DNA from: JAXMBX01 sp046349635
GTDB taxonomy: Bacteria > Planctomycetota > Planctomycetia > Planctomycetales > Planctomycetaceae
NCBI GenBank assembly: GCA_046349635.1
Contig: JAXMBX010000016.1
Location: forward strand, 1 to 64,000
Direction: 5' to 3'
Length of the DNA stretch: 64,000 nt
This document shows, one piece after another, positions 43,359-53,415 of this stretch. Both the position numbers and the translations under genes were made by a program. The notes under the pieces were generated by a model, which ran no database searches, was not told the DNA's origin, and saw nothing but the letters and a program-made list of their open reading frames with translations. Position 1 is the stretch's first letter. The number at the start of each line of letters is the position of its first letter.

Positions 43359-46075
43359 ATGATCGTTCCCCTTTCCGGCGGCCGCTTGATCGTGATCAAA
43401 TCTTTCCACGCATGGATGCTGATGCTCGTGGGACTCTGCCTGTTGGCAGGGTGCGGCCGAGTCTTCAGCCAGCGGTGGGATGCGATTCCCGAATGGTCCG
43501 AAGAAGAGTGGCACGAACTCAGCGACAAACTCGCGGGTGATCAATGGCAACCCAGAACGGATTGGACCTTCTGGAAGATGGCCGAAATCGCACATGAGGA
43601 ACTCCCCTCCGAAGTCGGAATCCATTGGCGGCACCCTGCGGAAAACATCGTCCGCGATATTTTCGAAAAACGTTCCTGGGAGAATCAGGAAATCGCGACG
43701 GGCATTTCTTCTGCCACGACGAAAGACGCTCCTTCCGACCAGACAAAGACGTTGCCCGTGGATGATGCCGCGCGGAAGAGCGGCCCAGCCACGAATTCCA
43801 CGGTCTGGTCCGCGTCGAAGCGGGAATTGCTCCACGCACTCGCCGTGGAAGATTCGTTGCCGGGGTGGAACGGTGCCATCCTGATCGGACTGGTCCGTCC
43901 GCAGGAAGGGGCGGGGTTGTTGCCGTCCTCTGGCCGTTGGTGGAAACGCCACGCGAATACAGAAACCACTCCCGCACCCAACGCCAAGACACCTCCTCCC
44001 CCCTCAAAAACCTCTCTCAAGTTTCAAGCCGCTGCCGCGGAAGCGTGTGGCCGGATTCTCGCTGCATCCGGAGAGTCCTCCCGGCGAGGACGTCGATAAA
44101 CTTCGCGCTGTTGAACACGGAAAATCTTCCGGACCTGGTGCATGTCGAATTGCTGCTGGCTGCGGGCAAATGTCTCCCGCCGCGCGATATCCCCAATCTG
44201 TCGAAGCTGCTCGGGCTGGAGAAGAAACCTGCGGAACAGGCGAAGCCGGTTCCCCGGACCGTCAGGCGTGCGGCGTTGCAGGCCTGCCTGTTGCACGCCC
44301 TCCGGAAGCGACGGCAAGCCACTGCCGGGACCTCTCTCGTCGCCACCAAGATCGCCGAAGACTGGCCGGTGAACCTCACGAATCTGCAGCAGGATGAAGA
44401 TCAGGCGTTGCGGATCGATCTGGGCCGCCTGGTCGCGATTGCCAAGCATCCCAAGGCGTGGTTGATCCTCAGGGAACAAACCCGCGATTTCGATCCGACT
44501 GTCCGTCAGGAAGCACTCGTCAGTCTGGGCTGGCTCGGAAACGAGCAGGCTCTCGAAGAACTCCGAAAGCAGCGGATGAGCGAGCACGAAATGATCCGCG
44601 CTGCCGCGGTCAAGGGCCTGGCTCACTGGGGAGCGGATGAACTTCGCCCCAGTCTTGGTCCCCAGGAAAAATCTCCCGTCGTACGGCAGGAAGTGGCGCA
44701 TCAGTTGGGACAATTTCACGACGATCACGCCGCGGAAATGCTGCGGATCTGTCTCACCGACATCAATCCTCAGGTTCAGAAGGAAGCGATTCAGCAGGCC
44801 GAAAGATTGCCGGAACGACTCGCAGTGCCGCTCTTGTTGACCGCTTTGACCGAGAGTTCCTCCGAGCCGCGCCGGTTGGCTTTGGCGGAACTCGAACGTC
44901 GTTCCGGAAAGTCCCTCCCGTTTCCCATCTTCGGTTCCCTGGACGAACGGCAGCGCGAATCGGCACTCTTGCGTCAACAGTGGCCGCAGCGACTCGCCAC
45001 GACGGAAGCGCCGCAGACTCCCTCGGCTCGCGAGAGCGAGCGCCAGGCAGAACTGCGAATTGCCGAACTGCGCGGAGAACTCCGCGCCTACCTCGATCTC
45101 CCTCCCGGTGATCCGCGCCTGGAAGTGGCTCGGGAACGGTTGAACCCTCTGACTGTGTCCGATGTCCGTTGGATCGAAGAACTGGTCCCGCAATCGAGCC
45201 CCGAACAGAACGAACGACTCGCCACTGATGTCCTTCCGAAGATCAGCCCTGTCTACCAGGCGTTGCATGACCTGCGCCAAGCGGACATCTCGGTCCGTCG
45301 CAAGGGGGCGGAACGCTTGTATCAGGAAGGAAGCAAGGTTTCACTCAGCCGTATGGCGACGCTGCGACTGCAACATCTCCTGACACACGAGCAGGACTCC
45401 ATGGTCTGGCGCTTCTGCATGCTCGCGGTGGCGCAGGATGGTTCCCCCGAAGCGCTGCAGATTGCGCAACTGGCGGTCAACAGTTCCTGGCCGGATATCC
45501 GCGTCCTGGGTTGTGATTACATCGCCAAGCATGGCACGGCGGAGCAGGCGCTCTGGATCCGGGGACTCTTCGCCGACAAGAATACGAACGTGCAGGCGGC
45601 CGCGGTGCGGGCTGCCATTCACTGCCGGAATCCGATTGTCCTGGCGGACTCTCCCGATGGACAACCGGGGTTGAAGCGGGTGCTCACCACCGCCGGCCCC
45701 GAGATCCGGGTGCAGGTCGCCTGCTGTCTCTGCCTGTTTGGAGACGACCAGGGCTATCAGGAATTGATGCGCCTCAGCCAGAACGGAGACTGGATGGTCC
45801 GGCTGCAGGTCGTCCGCGGCATGGCCGCCAGTGGACAGACCCGCTTCGTCGCGTCACTCATCAACCTCGGCTGGACGGAAAGGCATCCCTCTGTGCGCCT
45901 GGGAATTCTGCAGGCACTCGATGCTCTCGTCCCGGAAACGCAACGTCCCAGCGGATTGGCGAGTACCACCGGCGTCGATCAGAAGTTGACCCTCTGGGCC
46001 GCCTGGTGGGAAAAGACCCGACAGAAAGCGGAGCCCCCACGGGTTCCTCCGGCGATCGTCGAAGCCGCCCCGTAG
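43359..46075 (+). CDS. HEAT-repeat lipoprotein, with one frameshift near 44083
   Basis: The N-terminal part has a lipoprotein signal (AWMLMLVGLCLLAGCG, lipobox LAGC). Up to EACGRILAASGESS the frame is the one starting at 43359. From about 44083 the protein goes on in another frame (PARTSINFALLNTENLPDLV) to the stop at 46073-46075. Adding one C in TCCTCCCGG would join them. The second part is HEAT/armadillo-like: DPTVRQEALVSLGWLGNEQA, MIRAAAVKGLAHWGADELRP, VRQEVAHQLGQFHDDHAAEM and NPQVQKEAIQQAERLPERLA. The fused protein would be about 905 residues, periplasmic or outer-membrane linked, and a protein-binding scaffold. No enzyme motif is seen. Confidence 0.78.
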
Positions 46076-46084
46076 ATCGCTCCT

Positions 46085-47281
46085 CTACTTTGCCTCCGGA
46101 GGAATGTTCGCCTGCGGAGGAATGAGCAACGACAGGATCGTCTGGGCATACAGCCGATGCCCGAAGTCGGTCGGGTGATTGAGACCGTTCCCCAGCAGGT
46201 CCAGATCCTGTTTGTGCTGCAGGAACGTCGTCCACACGGAAGTCACATCCGCCAAAGCAACCCCCGGCCCGGTGAGCGATTTCAATTCATCCCGATAGAG
46301 TGCAAACATTTCGCGCGGCGTGGCGATCCACTCCTTGTTCCCCAGCATGGAGGCGACAAGGATGACTTCGATCTCCGGATCAGCCTTGCGAACTTTATCG
46401 AGAAACGTCTGGTTCTGTTCCTTGAACCACTTCGGATCTTTCCGCCCGACGTCATTCATACCATAGGCGACGATCAGCAGGTGAGGCTTCTCCTTCAGTA
46501 GTTGATTCAAATCCGTGATGCCGTGCAGGATGCTCCAGCCGCTCACCGCGCGGTTCTCCAGGTCCACGTTCACTTTGTAGTGGTCCTGCAGTTGCGCCGC
46601 GACCAGTTCCGCGTAAGCAGGCTGATTCGGGGGCCAGTTCGCGAGCGCGGAGGCATTGAGGCCGTAGGTGATGCTATCTCCGCTGACTCCCAATGTGAGT
46701 GACTTCCCGGCTCGTAGCCGGGCGAAGGTTTTGGGAAGTTGTTTTTCCGCGAGTTGCGGGACAGGACCTGTCCAGGCGTTCGGTGCCGGGCGATAAGTCA
46801 CTTCAATCTGGCGGGTGTGGAAGAAGTGCCCCTCCATATGCAGCATGAATTGCTCGGGATGTCCCACGCGGTAGGGGAGCGCAGAAGGGCCTTTCTCGCG
46901 GGGATAAAGCTCCCGTTCGGTCAGGAACAGGAGTTTCGACTTTGGCTTGATGGTGAGCGTTCGTTTATCTTCCGCGAGGGTGTAGTCCGTCCCCTCTTCC
47001 AGAGTCCGCTTCCGGTCAGCCGTCCGAACTTCAAAGATCTTCTGTGCGGGGAATGCCAGCCGGCCGGTGATCGGCCCATCTTTCTCCAGTTGGAGCAACG
47101 TGGAGCTTTCCCCGTAAATAATCGGCGACTTCCAGACCGGATCGAGCAGATGCAATTCCGGCAGCATTTTGAGGGTCTGCGAACGGTCGTACCTGATGAA
47201 CTCGTTATCCGCGGCCTCAAGGGAGGCAGACAGAATCACCACAGTCGAGAGAATCATTGCAGACAATCGGAGCGAGCGCAT
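46085..47281 (-). CDS. SGNH/GDSL-family hydrolase, secreted
   Basis: A 398-residue protein with a signal peptide (MRSLRLSAMILSTVVILSAS, then SLEAAD). The first 180 residues form a beta-rich accessory region. The hydrolase domain starts at about 200 with the Ser motif LTLGVSGDSITYGLNAS, the Gly/Asn oxyanion region LLIVAYGMNDVGRKDPKW, and the catalytic Asp/His block LNHPTDFGHRLYAQTIL. It is an esterase or sugar O-deacetylase; the substrate is unknown. The start at 47281 is decided by the signal peptide. It is 13 bases downstream of the MFS gene, so probably one operon. The stop is 9 bases from that of the convergent HEAT gene. Confidence 0.87.
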   Translation of the reverse strand: MRSLRLSAMILSTVVILSASLEAADNEFIRYDRSQTLKMLPELHLLDPVWKSPIIYGESSTLLQLEKDGPITGRLAFPAQKIFEVRTADRKRTLEEGTDYTLAEDKRTLTIKPKSKLLFLTERELYPREKGPSALPYRVGHPEQFMLHMEGHFFHTRQIEVTYRPAPNAWTGPVPQLAEKQLPKTFARLRAGKSLTLGVSGDSITYGLNASALANWPPNQPAYAELVAAQLQDHYKVNVDLENRAVSGWSILHGITDLNQLLKEKPHLLIVAYGMNDVGRKDPKWFKEQNQTFLDKVRKADPEIEVILVASMLGNKEWIATPREMFALYRDELKSLTGPGVALADVTSVWTTFLQHKQDLDLLGNGLNHPTDFGHRLYAQTILSLLIPPQANIPPEAK

Positions 47282-47294
47282 GAAACATCCTTTA

Positions 47295-48638
47295 TCAGGC
47301 GGGAGAATTTGTAGTGGCAGAGGGTGTTTTATCGGGCTGCCAGAAGAGCCACAACGCGACACAGGCCAGAAGCGGGGCCAGGCCGACGGAAATCATGATG
47401 ACCCCGTGTGAGCCGGTGAGGTCCACCACGCGTCCGGTCAGTTCCTGCATGGCGGCGGTCGCCAGCCAGGTGATGGCACTCAATGTACCTGTGATCTTCC
47501 CCTGGTTGCGCGTCGAGAGATCCTGCGAGAACGAATAATAATTGGGAAACAGGCCGAGCGCGCCGAAACCGATCGCGAGCAGCAATCCCAGCAGCAGGTT
47601 TCCCGCGGGAAGAAACGCAATCACGGCGCTCAGGGACGTCAGCAGGGCACAGAAAGTAAACGTCAGCATCCGCGCGGAGAATACCTTCCAGCCCCGCTGT
47701 GACAGTACCCGCGTCACGATTCCAACGGCAATACACCCCACATCCGTCGAGATGTAATACGCGGAAGTAAAATAATTCACAAATCGCCGCTCATACCCCA
47801 GCGATTCCCGCAGGTACGAAGGCATCCACGCCCGGAAATAATGCCACGCCAGATTGATCGTCACGACAATGCAGGCTAGAACGGCGAACCGCTGCCAGAA
47901 CAGGGCCGCGGGAAGCGCGGGAAGAGCGGTTGTTTGCGTGGAGGAGATTTCTTTGGGGGCGGCGAGATCCTCCGCGCGAACGAGCCAGAACCAGGGAATT
48001 AACCAGAAGAATCCAATCGCCCCGATCACAATGAATGGGCCCCGCCAGCTACCTTCCTGATCGGTCACCAGTTGTTGCACCACCAGCGGAGTCAGAATCG
48101 CCCCGATCGATGCCCCGCTTTGCAGCAGGCTGTTGCCGAACGTCCGTTCCTGTGATGTCAGCAGCCGTTGTGTGGTCACCAGAGCGCAAGGCCATTGGCC
48201 CGCTTCAAACAACCCCAGGATCACACGGCAGGTGAGCAACCCCAGATAAGTGGCCGATGCGTCCGGAGTCAGCCCTTCAAAGCTGCATGGAGAACCGAAA
48301 AGAGTCACGTTCCACGTCTGCAACCACCGCCCGATTGCGGCGGCATAAGCTGTCGCGAACCCTGCACAGGACCAGCCCAGTACGACCAGCGGATACATCC
48401 ACCTGACCGGAATCAGGTCGACCAGCAGCCCGGTGATCAATCCCCCCGCGGCGAACGCCAGTCCGAAACCGGTCTCCAGCCGGCCATACAGCGTGTTGGA
48501 GAGGTGCAGTTCGTTCTTGATGTCGGTCGACGTTTGCGACAGCGTCTGCCGGTCCATGTAGTTGAGCAGTGTGGCGAGTAGCAACACGCCGCAGATGGAC
48601 CATTTCCAGGCCGAAGAACGAGACCGAGCCTCTGTCAT
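47295..48638 (-). CDS. MFS transporter (anion:cation symporter type)
   Basis: A 447-residue membrane protein with about twelve hydrophobic helices. The first helix is followed by LLNYMDRQTLSQTSTDIKNE, typical of the hexuronate/organic-anion (ExuT-like) branch, then RLETGFGLAFAAGGLITGLL, GLFEAGQWPCALVTTQRLL and GNSLLQSGASIGAILTPLV. The second half has AWHYFRAWMPSYLRESLGYE. It probably takes up a sugar acid or similar anion, perhaps the product of the hydrolase next to it. The ATG at 48638 is preferred over the in-frame 48695. Confidence 0.88.
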   Translation of the reverse strand: MTEARSRSSAWKWSICGVLLLATLLNYMDRQTLSQTSTDIKNELHLSNTLYGRLETGFGLAFAAGGLITGLLVDLIPVRWMYPLVVLGWSCAGFATAYAAAIGRWLQTWNVTLFGSPCSFEGLTPDASATYLGLLTCRVILGLFEAGQWPCALVTTQRLLTSQERTFGNSLLQSGASIGAILTPLVVQQLVTDQEGSWRGPFIVIGAIGFFWLIPWFWLVRAEDLAAPKEISSTQTTALPALPAALFWQRFAVLACIVVTINLAWHYFRAWMPSYLRESLGYERRFVNYFTSAYYISTDVGCIAVGIVTRVLSQRGWKVFSARMLTFTFCALLTSLSAVIAFLPAGNLLLGLLLAIGFGALGLFPNYYSFSQDLSTRNQGKITGTLSAITWLATAAMQELTGRVVDLTGSHGVIMISVGLAPLLACVALWLFWQPDKTPSATTNSPA

Positions 48639-48745
48639 GCAATTCTTCTCCGGAGGAGTTCGAGTTGAGTCGTGTGAAGCGTCTGTCGCGACCAAAAACG
48701 TGGAAAATCGTCGATGTCCTGCGCGACACGAAAACGCGATGCGTT

Positions 48746-49504
48746 CTAGCCGTTCCAGGACTTTCCATCCCAGGCGATCATTCGATTCAACAGGGTCACC
48801 ACGTCCGCGGAGAACGTCTCGAAGATCACTTCTCCTTTTTCAGCAGTGGCAATCCGTGGGTCGCCAATGTGCCCCGGAGTGCTGCGGTCTTGCGTCACCC
48901 ACGCACGGGCGGCCGGTTCGAACCCGACACCGAATTCCACCGACTGCGTCTGTTCATGCTGGCGGACGAGATGGGGTGCGATCCGCAGGATCATCGAAGT
49001 CTCGAATTCGCAGGCGTGTCCCATCCGCTCTTGTTGAATGGCCGGATTGACCTTGTGAGGCTGTCCTCCCAGAGTCCAGTAGGTCGCCGCCAACAACAAC
49101 AGATCGTTGCGCGTGCGATACTGCTGGCGAAGTTCGAACGTCGCCTGTTGTGAAGAGGACAATGTTCCCCCCGTGTCCGTTCAGTAACACGATCCGCTGA
49201 AACCCGTGCCCGATCATGTTGTCCATCAGGTTGATCAGCAGATCGAGATACAGCCGGGGATTCGCGCTCACCGTCCCTGCGAAGTCGAGATGATGGTGCG
49301 AGTTTCGATCCACGTCAGAGGCAGAAACAGAACCTTGTCTCCCATCGTCTCCGATACACGGCGGACAATCTCTCCGAGGAGCAGACTGTCGGTAAACACC
49401 GGCAGGTGATGGCCGTGTTGTTCCACAGCGGCGATAGGGATCACGACCGGGGTTTGTTTCGGGAGAGCTTTGACCATAGGCCAGGTCAGATCGGCGAGAT
49501 TCAC
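48746..49504 (-). CDS. Creatininase-family amidohydrolase, with two frameshifts
   Basis: The family signature pieces lie in three frames. Frame 1 from the GTG at 49504: LADLTWPMVKALPKQTPVVI, IPIAAVEQHGHHLPVFTDSL and FLPLTWI. Frame 2 from about 49310: NSHHHLDFAGTVSANPRLYL, LDLLINLMDNMIGHGFQRIV and LLNGHGGNI. Frame 3 from about 49160: SSQQATFELRQQYR and ERMGHACEFETSMILRIAPH. Metal ligands EQHGHHL, the HHHLDF block, NGHGGN and GHACEFETS are all there, so a working enzyme of about 252 residues is expected if the indels are errors. These zinc enzymes split cyclic or linear amides (creatinine, formamides). GGAG precedes the GTG. Confidence 0.78.
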
Positions 49505-49666
49505 AGGCAGGGCTCCGAATCAGGGAGGGAACAATGAAATCGATAGGTATGTTGGTAAACAGTGTGGCGTTTCGGGCGGAAAATCGCACGCAAAAGACGG
49601 GAAATCATCAACTTGCGACGCAATTCTTCGGTCCCGAAGGAATTCCGGAAATCCGACCGTTCGGTA

Positions 49667-49694
49667 TTGACGTAAAACACAGGGTGGTTATAAT
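49667..49694 (+). promoter_or_regulatory. Promoter of the Rrf2 gene
   Basis: TTGACG (49667-49672) and TATAAT (49689-49694) are separated by 16 bases, a near-consensus sigma-70 promoter. Transcription should start near 49701, about 45 bases before the Rrf2 ATG. Confidence 0.75.
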
Positions 49695-49698
49695 CACG

Positions 49699-49709
49699 AC
49701 CAAATTGGT
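49699..49709 (+). promoter_or_regulatory. Operator-like inverted repeat at the Rrf2 start point
   Basis: ACCAA-A-TTGGT lies just after the -10 box and would overlap the transcription start. Outer bases (TAAT on the left, GTTAATT on the right) extend the symmetry imperfectly. The placement fits autorepression by the Rrf2 protein. A related but weaker pair (ACCAAT ... ATTAGGT) lies before the sulfate-binding gene at about 50227-50253. Confidence 0.5.
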
Positions 49710-49744
49710 GTTAATTTTCTTCAGCCATTCCATCGGTCCTGTCG

Positions 49745-50209
49745 ATGAAATTATCGCGCAAATCTGATTATGCGTTACGGGCTCTGATGACCCTCGTGGA
49801 GCATCAGAATTCCGGTCCGTATTCCATCCGCGAATTGGCGGAAGAAAACGACATTCCACGGCGGTTTCTGGAGCAGATCATGCTGGAATTGAAGTCTCAA
49901 GGCTGGGTGGAAAGCATCCCCGGCAGGGACGGCGGTTACCAGATGAAAATCGCTGCCGACAAGCTGACCATGGGGCAGGTTGTTCGCTATTTCGATGGGA
50001 TCTTGGCACCTATTGCGTGTGTTTCGACCTCGCACTATGAACCCTGCTCTCAGGAACCCAGGTGCCGCTTTCGGCAGGTACTCCTCGAGATTCGAAACTA
50101 CGTCAGTCAGGCGATGGATAAGGCAACTTTGGCCAAGGTCGTTCGTGGTGCGATTGTGGCCAAGGAAGAAGTCTTCAGTCAGGAATTTGCGTTTGCGGAT
50201 GGGATTTGA
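49745..50209 (+). CDS. Rrf2-family transcriptional regulator
   Basis: A 154-residue winged-helix regulator starting MKLSRKSDYALRALMTL, the typical Rrf2 opening. SIRELAEENDIPRRFLEQIM is the helix-turn-helix and WVESIPGRDGGYQM the wing. Three Cys at 92, 101 and 107 (ACVSTSHYEPCSQEPRC) sit where IscR carries its iron-sulfur ligands (92, 98, 104), though the first spacing differs. The next genes encode sulfate uptake, so a CymR-like role in sulfur control is likely; an iron-sulfur or cysteine-synthase signal could be the input. It has its own promoter and a putative operator. Confidence 0.9.
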   Translation: MKLSRKSDYALRALMTLVEHQNSGPYSIRELAEENDIPRRFLEQIMLELKSQGWVESIPGRDGGYQMKIAADKLTMGQVVRYFDGILAPIACVSTSHYEPCSQEPRCRFRQVLLEIRNYVSQAMDKATLAKVVRGAIVAKEEVFSQEFAFADGI

Positions 50210-50280
50210 GGTCGGCAATTTTTTTTGCGAACCAATATATCATCCATTAGGTCGTTGATATCAGAAAGCGAATGAGAGTT

Positions 50281-51425
50281 ATGAGAATCACCCCCTTCCT
50301 CAGTCTGTTGCTGCTCGCCGTAGTCGGCTGCGGCGATCCCCTGCGAAACCTCAGCCTCAGGCCGCAGCCCCTGCGGCGACCGGAAAAGCGGAGCCCGCGA
50401 AGGCCGACAACGCCAAGCCTGATGCCGCGAAGCCTGCGGAACCGGCGGCGGCCAAACCTGATGCCGGCAAGAAAAATATCGAACTGCTCAACGTCTCGTA
50501 TGATCCCACCCGCGAACTCTGGAAGGATCTGAACGCCGCCTTCATTCCGCACTATGCGAAAGAAACCGGGGTGCAGGTCAAGGTGAAACAATCGCACGGC
50601 GCTTCCGGCAGCCAGGCCCGCGCCGTCGTCGATGGCCTTGAAGCGGACGTCGTCACCCTCGCTCTCTGGCCCGACACCGATCAACTCCGCAAGAAAGGGC
50701 TGATCAAGGAGGGTTGGGAATCGAAATTCGGAAATCGGAGCCTGCCGTATACCTCCACGATCGTGTTTGTCGTGCGGAAGGGAAATCCCAAAGGAATCAA
50801 GGACTGGGCGGACCTGCTCAAGCCCGGCGTGGAAGTCGTCACCCCTAACCCCAAGACCTCCGGCAACGGCAAGATGGCCTTCCTCGGTGCCTGGGGAAGC
50901 GTGATCAAGGGTGGCGGCGATGAAGCCAAGGCGACCGAGTTCGTCAAGAAGCTCTACGACACCAAGAAAGTTCCCGTCCTCGACACCGGTGCCCGTGGAT
51001 CGACCACCACTTTCGCCCAGAAGGGGATCGGCGACGTCCATCTCACCTGGGAAAGCGAAGCCTACCTGGAAGTGAAAGAAGCCGGGAACGATCTGGAGAT
51101 CGTCTATCCTCCCACCAGCGTTCTCGCTGAACCGCACGTGGCAGTTGTTGACAAGAACGTGGACGCCAAGGGATCTCGTGCCGCCGCGGAAGCCTACCTG
51201 AACTTTGCTTACACCGAAGCCGGTCAGGAGATCATCGCCAAGCACTATTACCGTCCTGCCGATCCCAAGGTATTCGCCAAATACAAGAGCCAGTTCCCAG
51301 ATCTCAAGATTTATCCGGCCACGGATCTCGCCAAGAGCTGGGAGGAACTGCAGAAAAAATTCTTCGCCGATGGTGGCGTGTTCGATTCGATCTACACGAA
51401 AACCGCGACCGCCTCGGCCAGGTAA
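50281..51425 (+). CDS. Sulfate ABC transporter substrate-binding protein, N-terminal frameshift
   Basis: Binds sulfate (or thiosulfate) outside the membrane and passes it to CysTW. The lipoprotein signal MRITPFLSLLLLAVVGCG is in one frame. The rest, from AKPQPQAAAPAATGKAE onward, is in another, the change lying at about 50337-50342. A low-complexity Ala/Pro/Lys linker follows, then the mature fold NIELLNVSYDPTRELWKDLN, QSHGASGSQARAVVDGLEAD, LPYTSTIVFVVRKGNPKGIK, TPNPKTSGNGKMAFLGAWGS and GARGSTTTFAQKGIGDVHLT, all diagnostic of the Sbp/CysP family. An ATG at 50272 is an alternative start. It is 62-71 bases after the Rrf2 stop. Confidence 0.88.
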
Positions 51426-51559
51426 TCGAGACGTTTGCTCCTGATGAGTTTGAGGACCGAACCCTCTGCCTGGAATGTCCGCAGGCACGGTCCTCAAGGA
51501 GTGAACCGCACAGAAGGAATGAGTTGCAATGTCGGTCATTCCAGAAGTCATCAGTTTCC

Positions 51560-52058
51560 ATGGAATTTCGGCCGGCGGTCGGCGGGAGCTTACGCACTCC
51601 GCGACGATCCTCCAGGTGTTCCCGGTGGCTGGTGCTGCTGGCCGGGCTGAGCACTCTGGCGGCTTTCTCCGGCTGCAAAAAGCCTTCGGGAAGATCGACA
51701 GAAATCCCTGCAAAGTTCCACGGAAAGGTGCTGTTCAGATAAGCAAGCCCGCCGTCGGGCGAGCTGTCGTCCTGAGTCCGCAGGAAGGTTCCTTCCGGAA
51801 TCAATCCCATGGCGATGACCGACAAGGATGGGAAGTTCAGATCAACAGCTACAACCCGGATGACGGCGCTTTCGGCTGGCGGATATGCCATTACGGTCAC
51901 CTGGTTCAAGGTCATTGAAGCCCCCTCGGGGTGACTCCCGGACCAAACGTGATCCCGACAGTATGCGACTGCGGAAACATCCCCGTTGAAATTCACAGTC
52001 CAGGCCAAGGATGTCAACGAGGGTCCCCGTGATCGATATCGCGTCCAATGAGCGATGA
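51560..52058 (+). pseudogene. Small lipoprotein with carboxypeptidase-regulatory-like fold, frameshifted
   Basis: A lipoprotein signal (RWLVLLAGLSTLAAFSGCKK) is followed by EIPAKFHGKVLF. Then the pieces KPAVGRAVVLSPQEGS, GINPMAMTDKDGKF, INSYNPDDGA, AGGYAITVTWFKVIEAPSG, SPLKFTVQAKDVNE and VPVIDIASNE occur in changing frames up to the stop at 52056-52058. Read together they give the roughly 165-residue planctomycete lipoprotein with a beta-sandwich that is often found beside DUF1559 genes, as it is here. At least three indels are needed. Function unknown. Confidence 0.65.
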
Positions 52059-52185
52059 GTTGCCGAAGAATTCGCCGGAATCGAAGTTCGGCGTCGGTTT
52101 GTTCGCCTGGGACGAGAATCGAGCAGTGGAATACGAAACGAGGAGGTAGGGATGATCGGTGTTGTTGAAAGTCAATCTGGAAGCC

Positions 52186-52203
52186 GGTCACGCACGCGTG
52201 ACC
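52186..52203. repeat. Inverted repeat upstream of the DUF1559 gene
   Basis: GGTCACGC-AC-GCGTGACC is a perfect eight-base-arm repeat 126 bases before the DUF1559 start. No T-run follows, so it is more likely an operator or RNA stem than a terminator. The rest of the 52059-52329 spacer shows nothing else. Confidence 0.45.
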
Positions 52204-52329
52204 CTCGCAAAAAATTTGTTTTGACCCCCGGCATTTTTACCAGTTGTTGTTTTGGAAGATGCCGCACGAGCGACCCCCCATTCCTTGTTCGTTTTATTTC
52301 CGTTTCCATTCAGAGTTAGGAGCCGAGTC

Positions 52330-53415
52330 ATGAAGAAGTCAGTCGTTCGCTCGCAGGTCGAGCGTCAGAAGTCCGCCGGGTTTACGTTAATCGAGTTGCT
52401 GGTCGTGATCGCGATCATCGGCGTGTTGATTGCACTGCTGCTCCCCGCCGTGCAGCAGGCCCGCGAAGCCGCCCGCCGCACCCAGTGCAAAAACAATCTG
52501 CATCAGCACGGTCTCGCCTTGCACAACTACGTCGACAAGCAGCGCAAGATTCCTTCGGGACGCCGTCCTCCGTCCACCGGCCCGTATGCCACCGATCCCC
52601 GTGCTTCCACCCAGACTTTCCTGCTTCCGGAACTGGACCAGGTAGCGATGTACGCGCAGTACAACTTCCAGAAGAACTGGAGCGATCCTTTGAACGTTCC
52701 GGTCACCTCGAAGGTCGTTCCCGCCTTCAACTGCCCCTCGACGCCGGTCTCCATCGACCGCCGCGACGATGATCCCAAGTCCTACACGACCAACGGCACC
52801 TTCCCCGCCACTCCCACGCTGGTCTCCACCACCGACTACTCTCCGGTCATCGGCTATCGGGCGGAATTCCAGGCGCTCGTTCCCGGTCTGCAGGATCCGA
52901 CCACCGGCAAGACCGACAAGTACGGCAACCCGACCACCAACGGTTTCTTCCAGAAGAACCTCGATGTCGGCTTCGAAACCATCACCGACGGCTTGAGCAA
53001 CACCATCGCGTTCCTCGAATCCGCCGGTCGTCCCTTCAAGTTCACTCGTGGCTTCAAGAATGTCGGCACCGACGTCAAGCATGTCAATGCCGGTGGCTGG
53101 GCTCGCCCCGCCAGTGACATCCAGTTCGCGGGAAGTTCCTACGACGGTAACACCGTCCCCGGAACCAGCGTGAACGCCACCAACGGCGATGCCTACAACG
53201 AAACGGAATATCTGGACACCACCGGCACGACGGCCCCCGCGGGTTCGCTGTTCTGGGGTGTGCAGGGAAGCGGCCAGCCGTACAGCTTCCACCCCGCTGG
53301 ATTCCATGCCCTCCTGGGTGACGGTTCCGTCAAGTTCCTTGCCGACACCGTTGACATCAAAGTGTTCGGTGGATTGATCAGCCGCAGCGGTGGCGAAGGT
53401 CCCGCCGATCTCTAA
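52330..53415 (+). CDS. DUF1559 family protein with type IV pilin-like N-terminus
   Basis: A 361-residue protein. The prepilin cleavage/methylation motif is clear: SAGFTLIELLVVIAIIGVLI with Glu at +5, then LLPAVQQAREAARRTQCKNN, the hallmark of the very large planctomycete DUF1559 family. The C-terminus has FHPAGFHALLGDGSVKFLAD, also diagnostic. It is thought to form pseudopilin-like or surface structures; the actual role is unknown. The ATG at 52330 is chosen for the pilin motif. Together with the lipoprotein gene it sits inside the sulfate importer genes. Confidence 0.93.
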   Translation: MKKSVVRSQVERQKSAGFTLIELLVVIAIIGVLIALLLPAVQQAREAARRTQCKNNLHQHGLALHNYVDKQRKIPSGRRPPSTGPYATDPRASTQTFLLPELDQVAMYAQYNFQKNWSDPLNVPVTSKVVPAFNCPSTPVSIDRRDDDPKSYTTNGTFPATPTLVSTTDYSPVIGYRAEFQALVPGLQDPTTGKTDKYGNPTTNGFFQKNLDVGFETITDGLSNTIAFLESAGRPFKFTRGFKNVGTDVKHVNAGGWARPASDIQFAGSSYDGNTVPGTSVNATNGDAYNETEYLDTTGTTAPAGSLFWGVQGSGQPYSFHPAGFHALLGDGSVKFLADTVDIKVFGGLISRSGGEGPADL

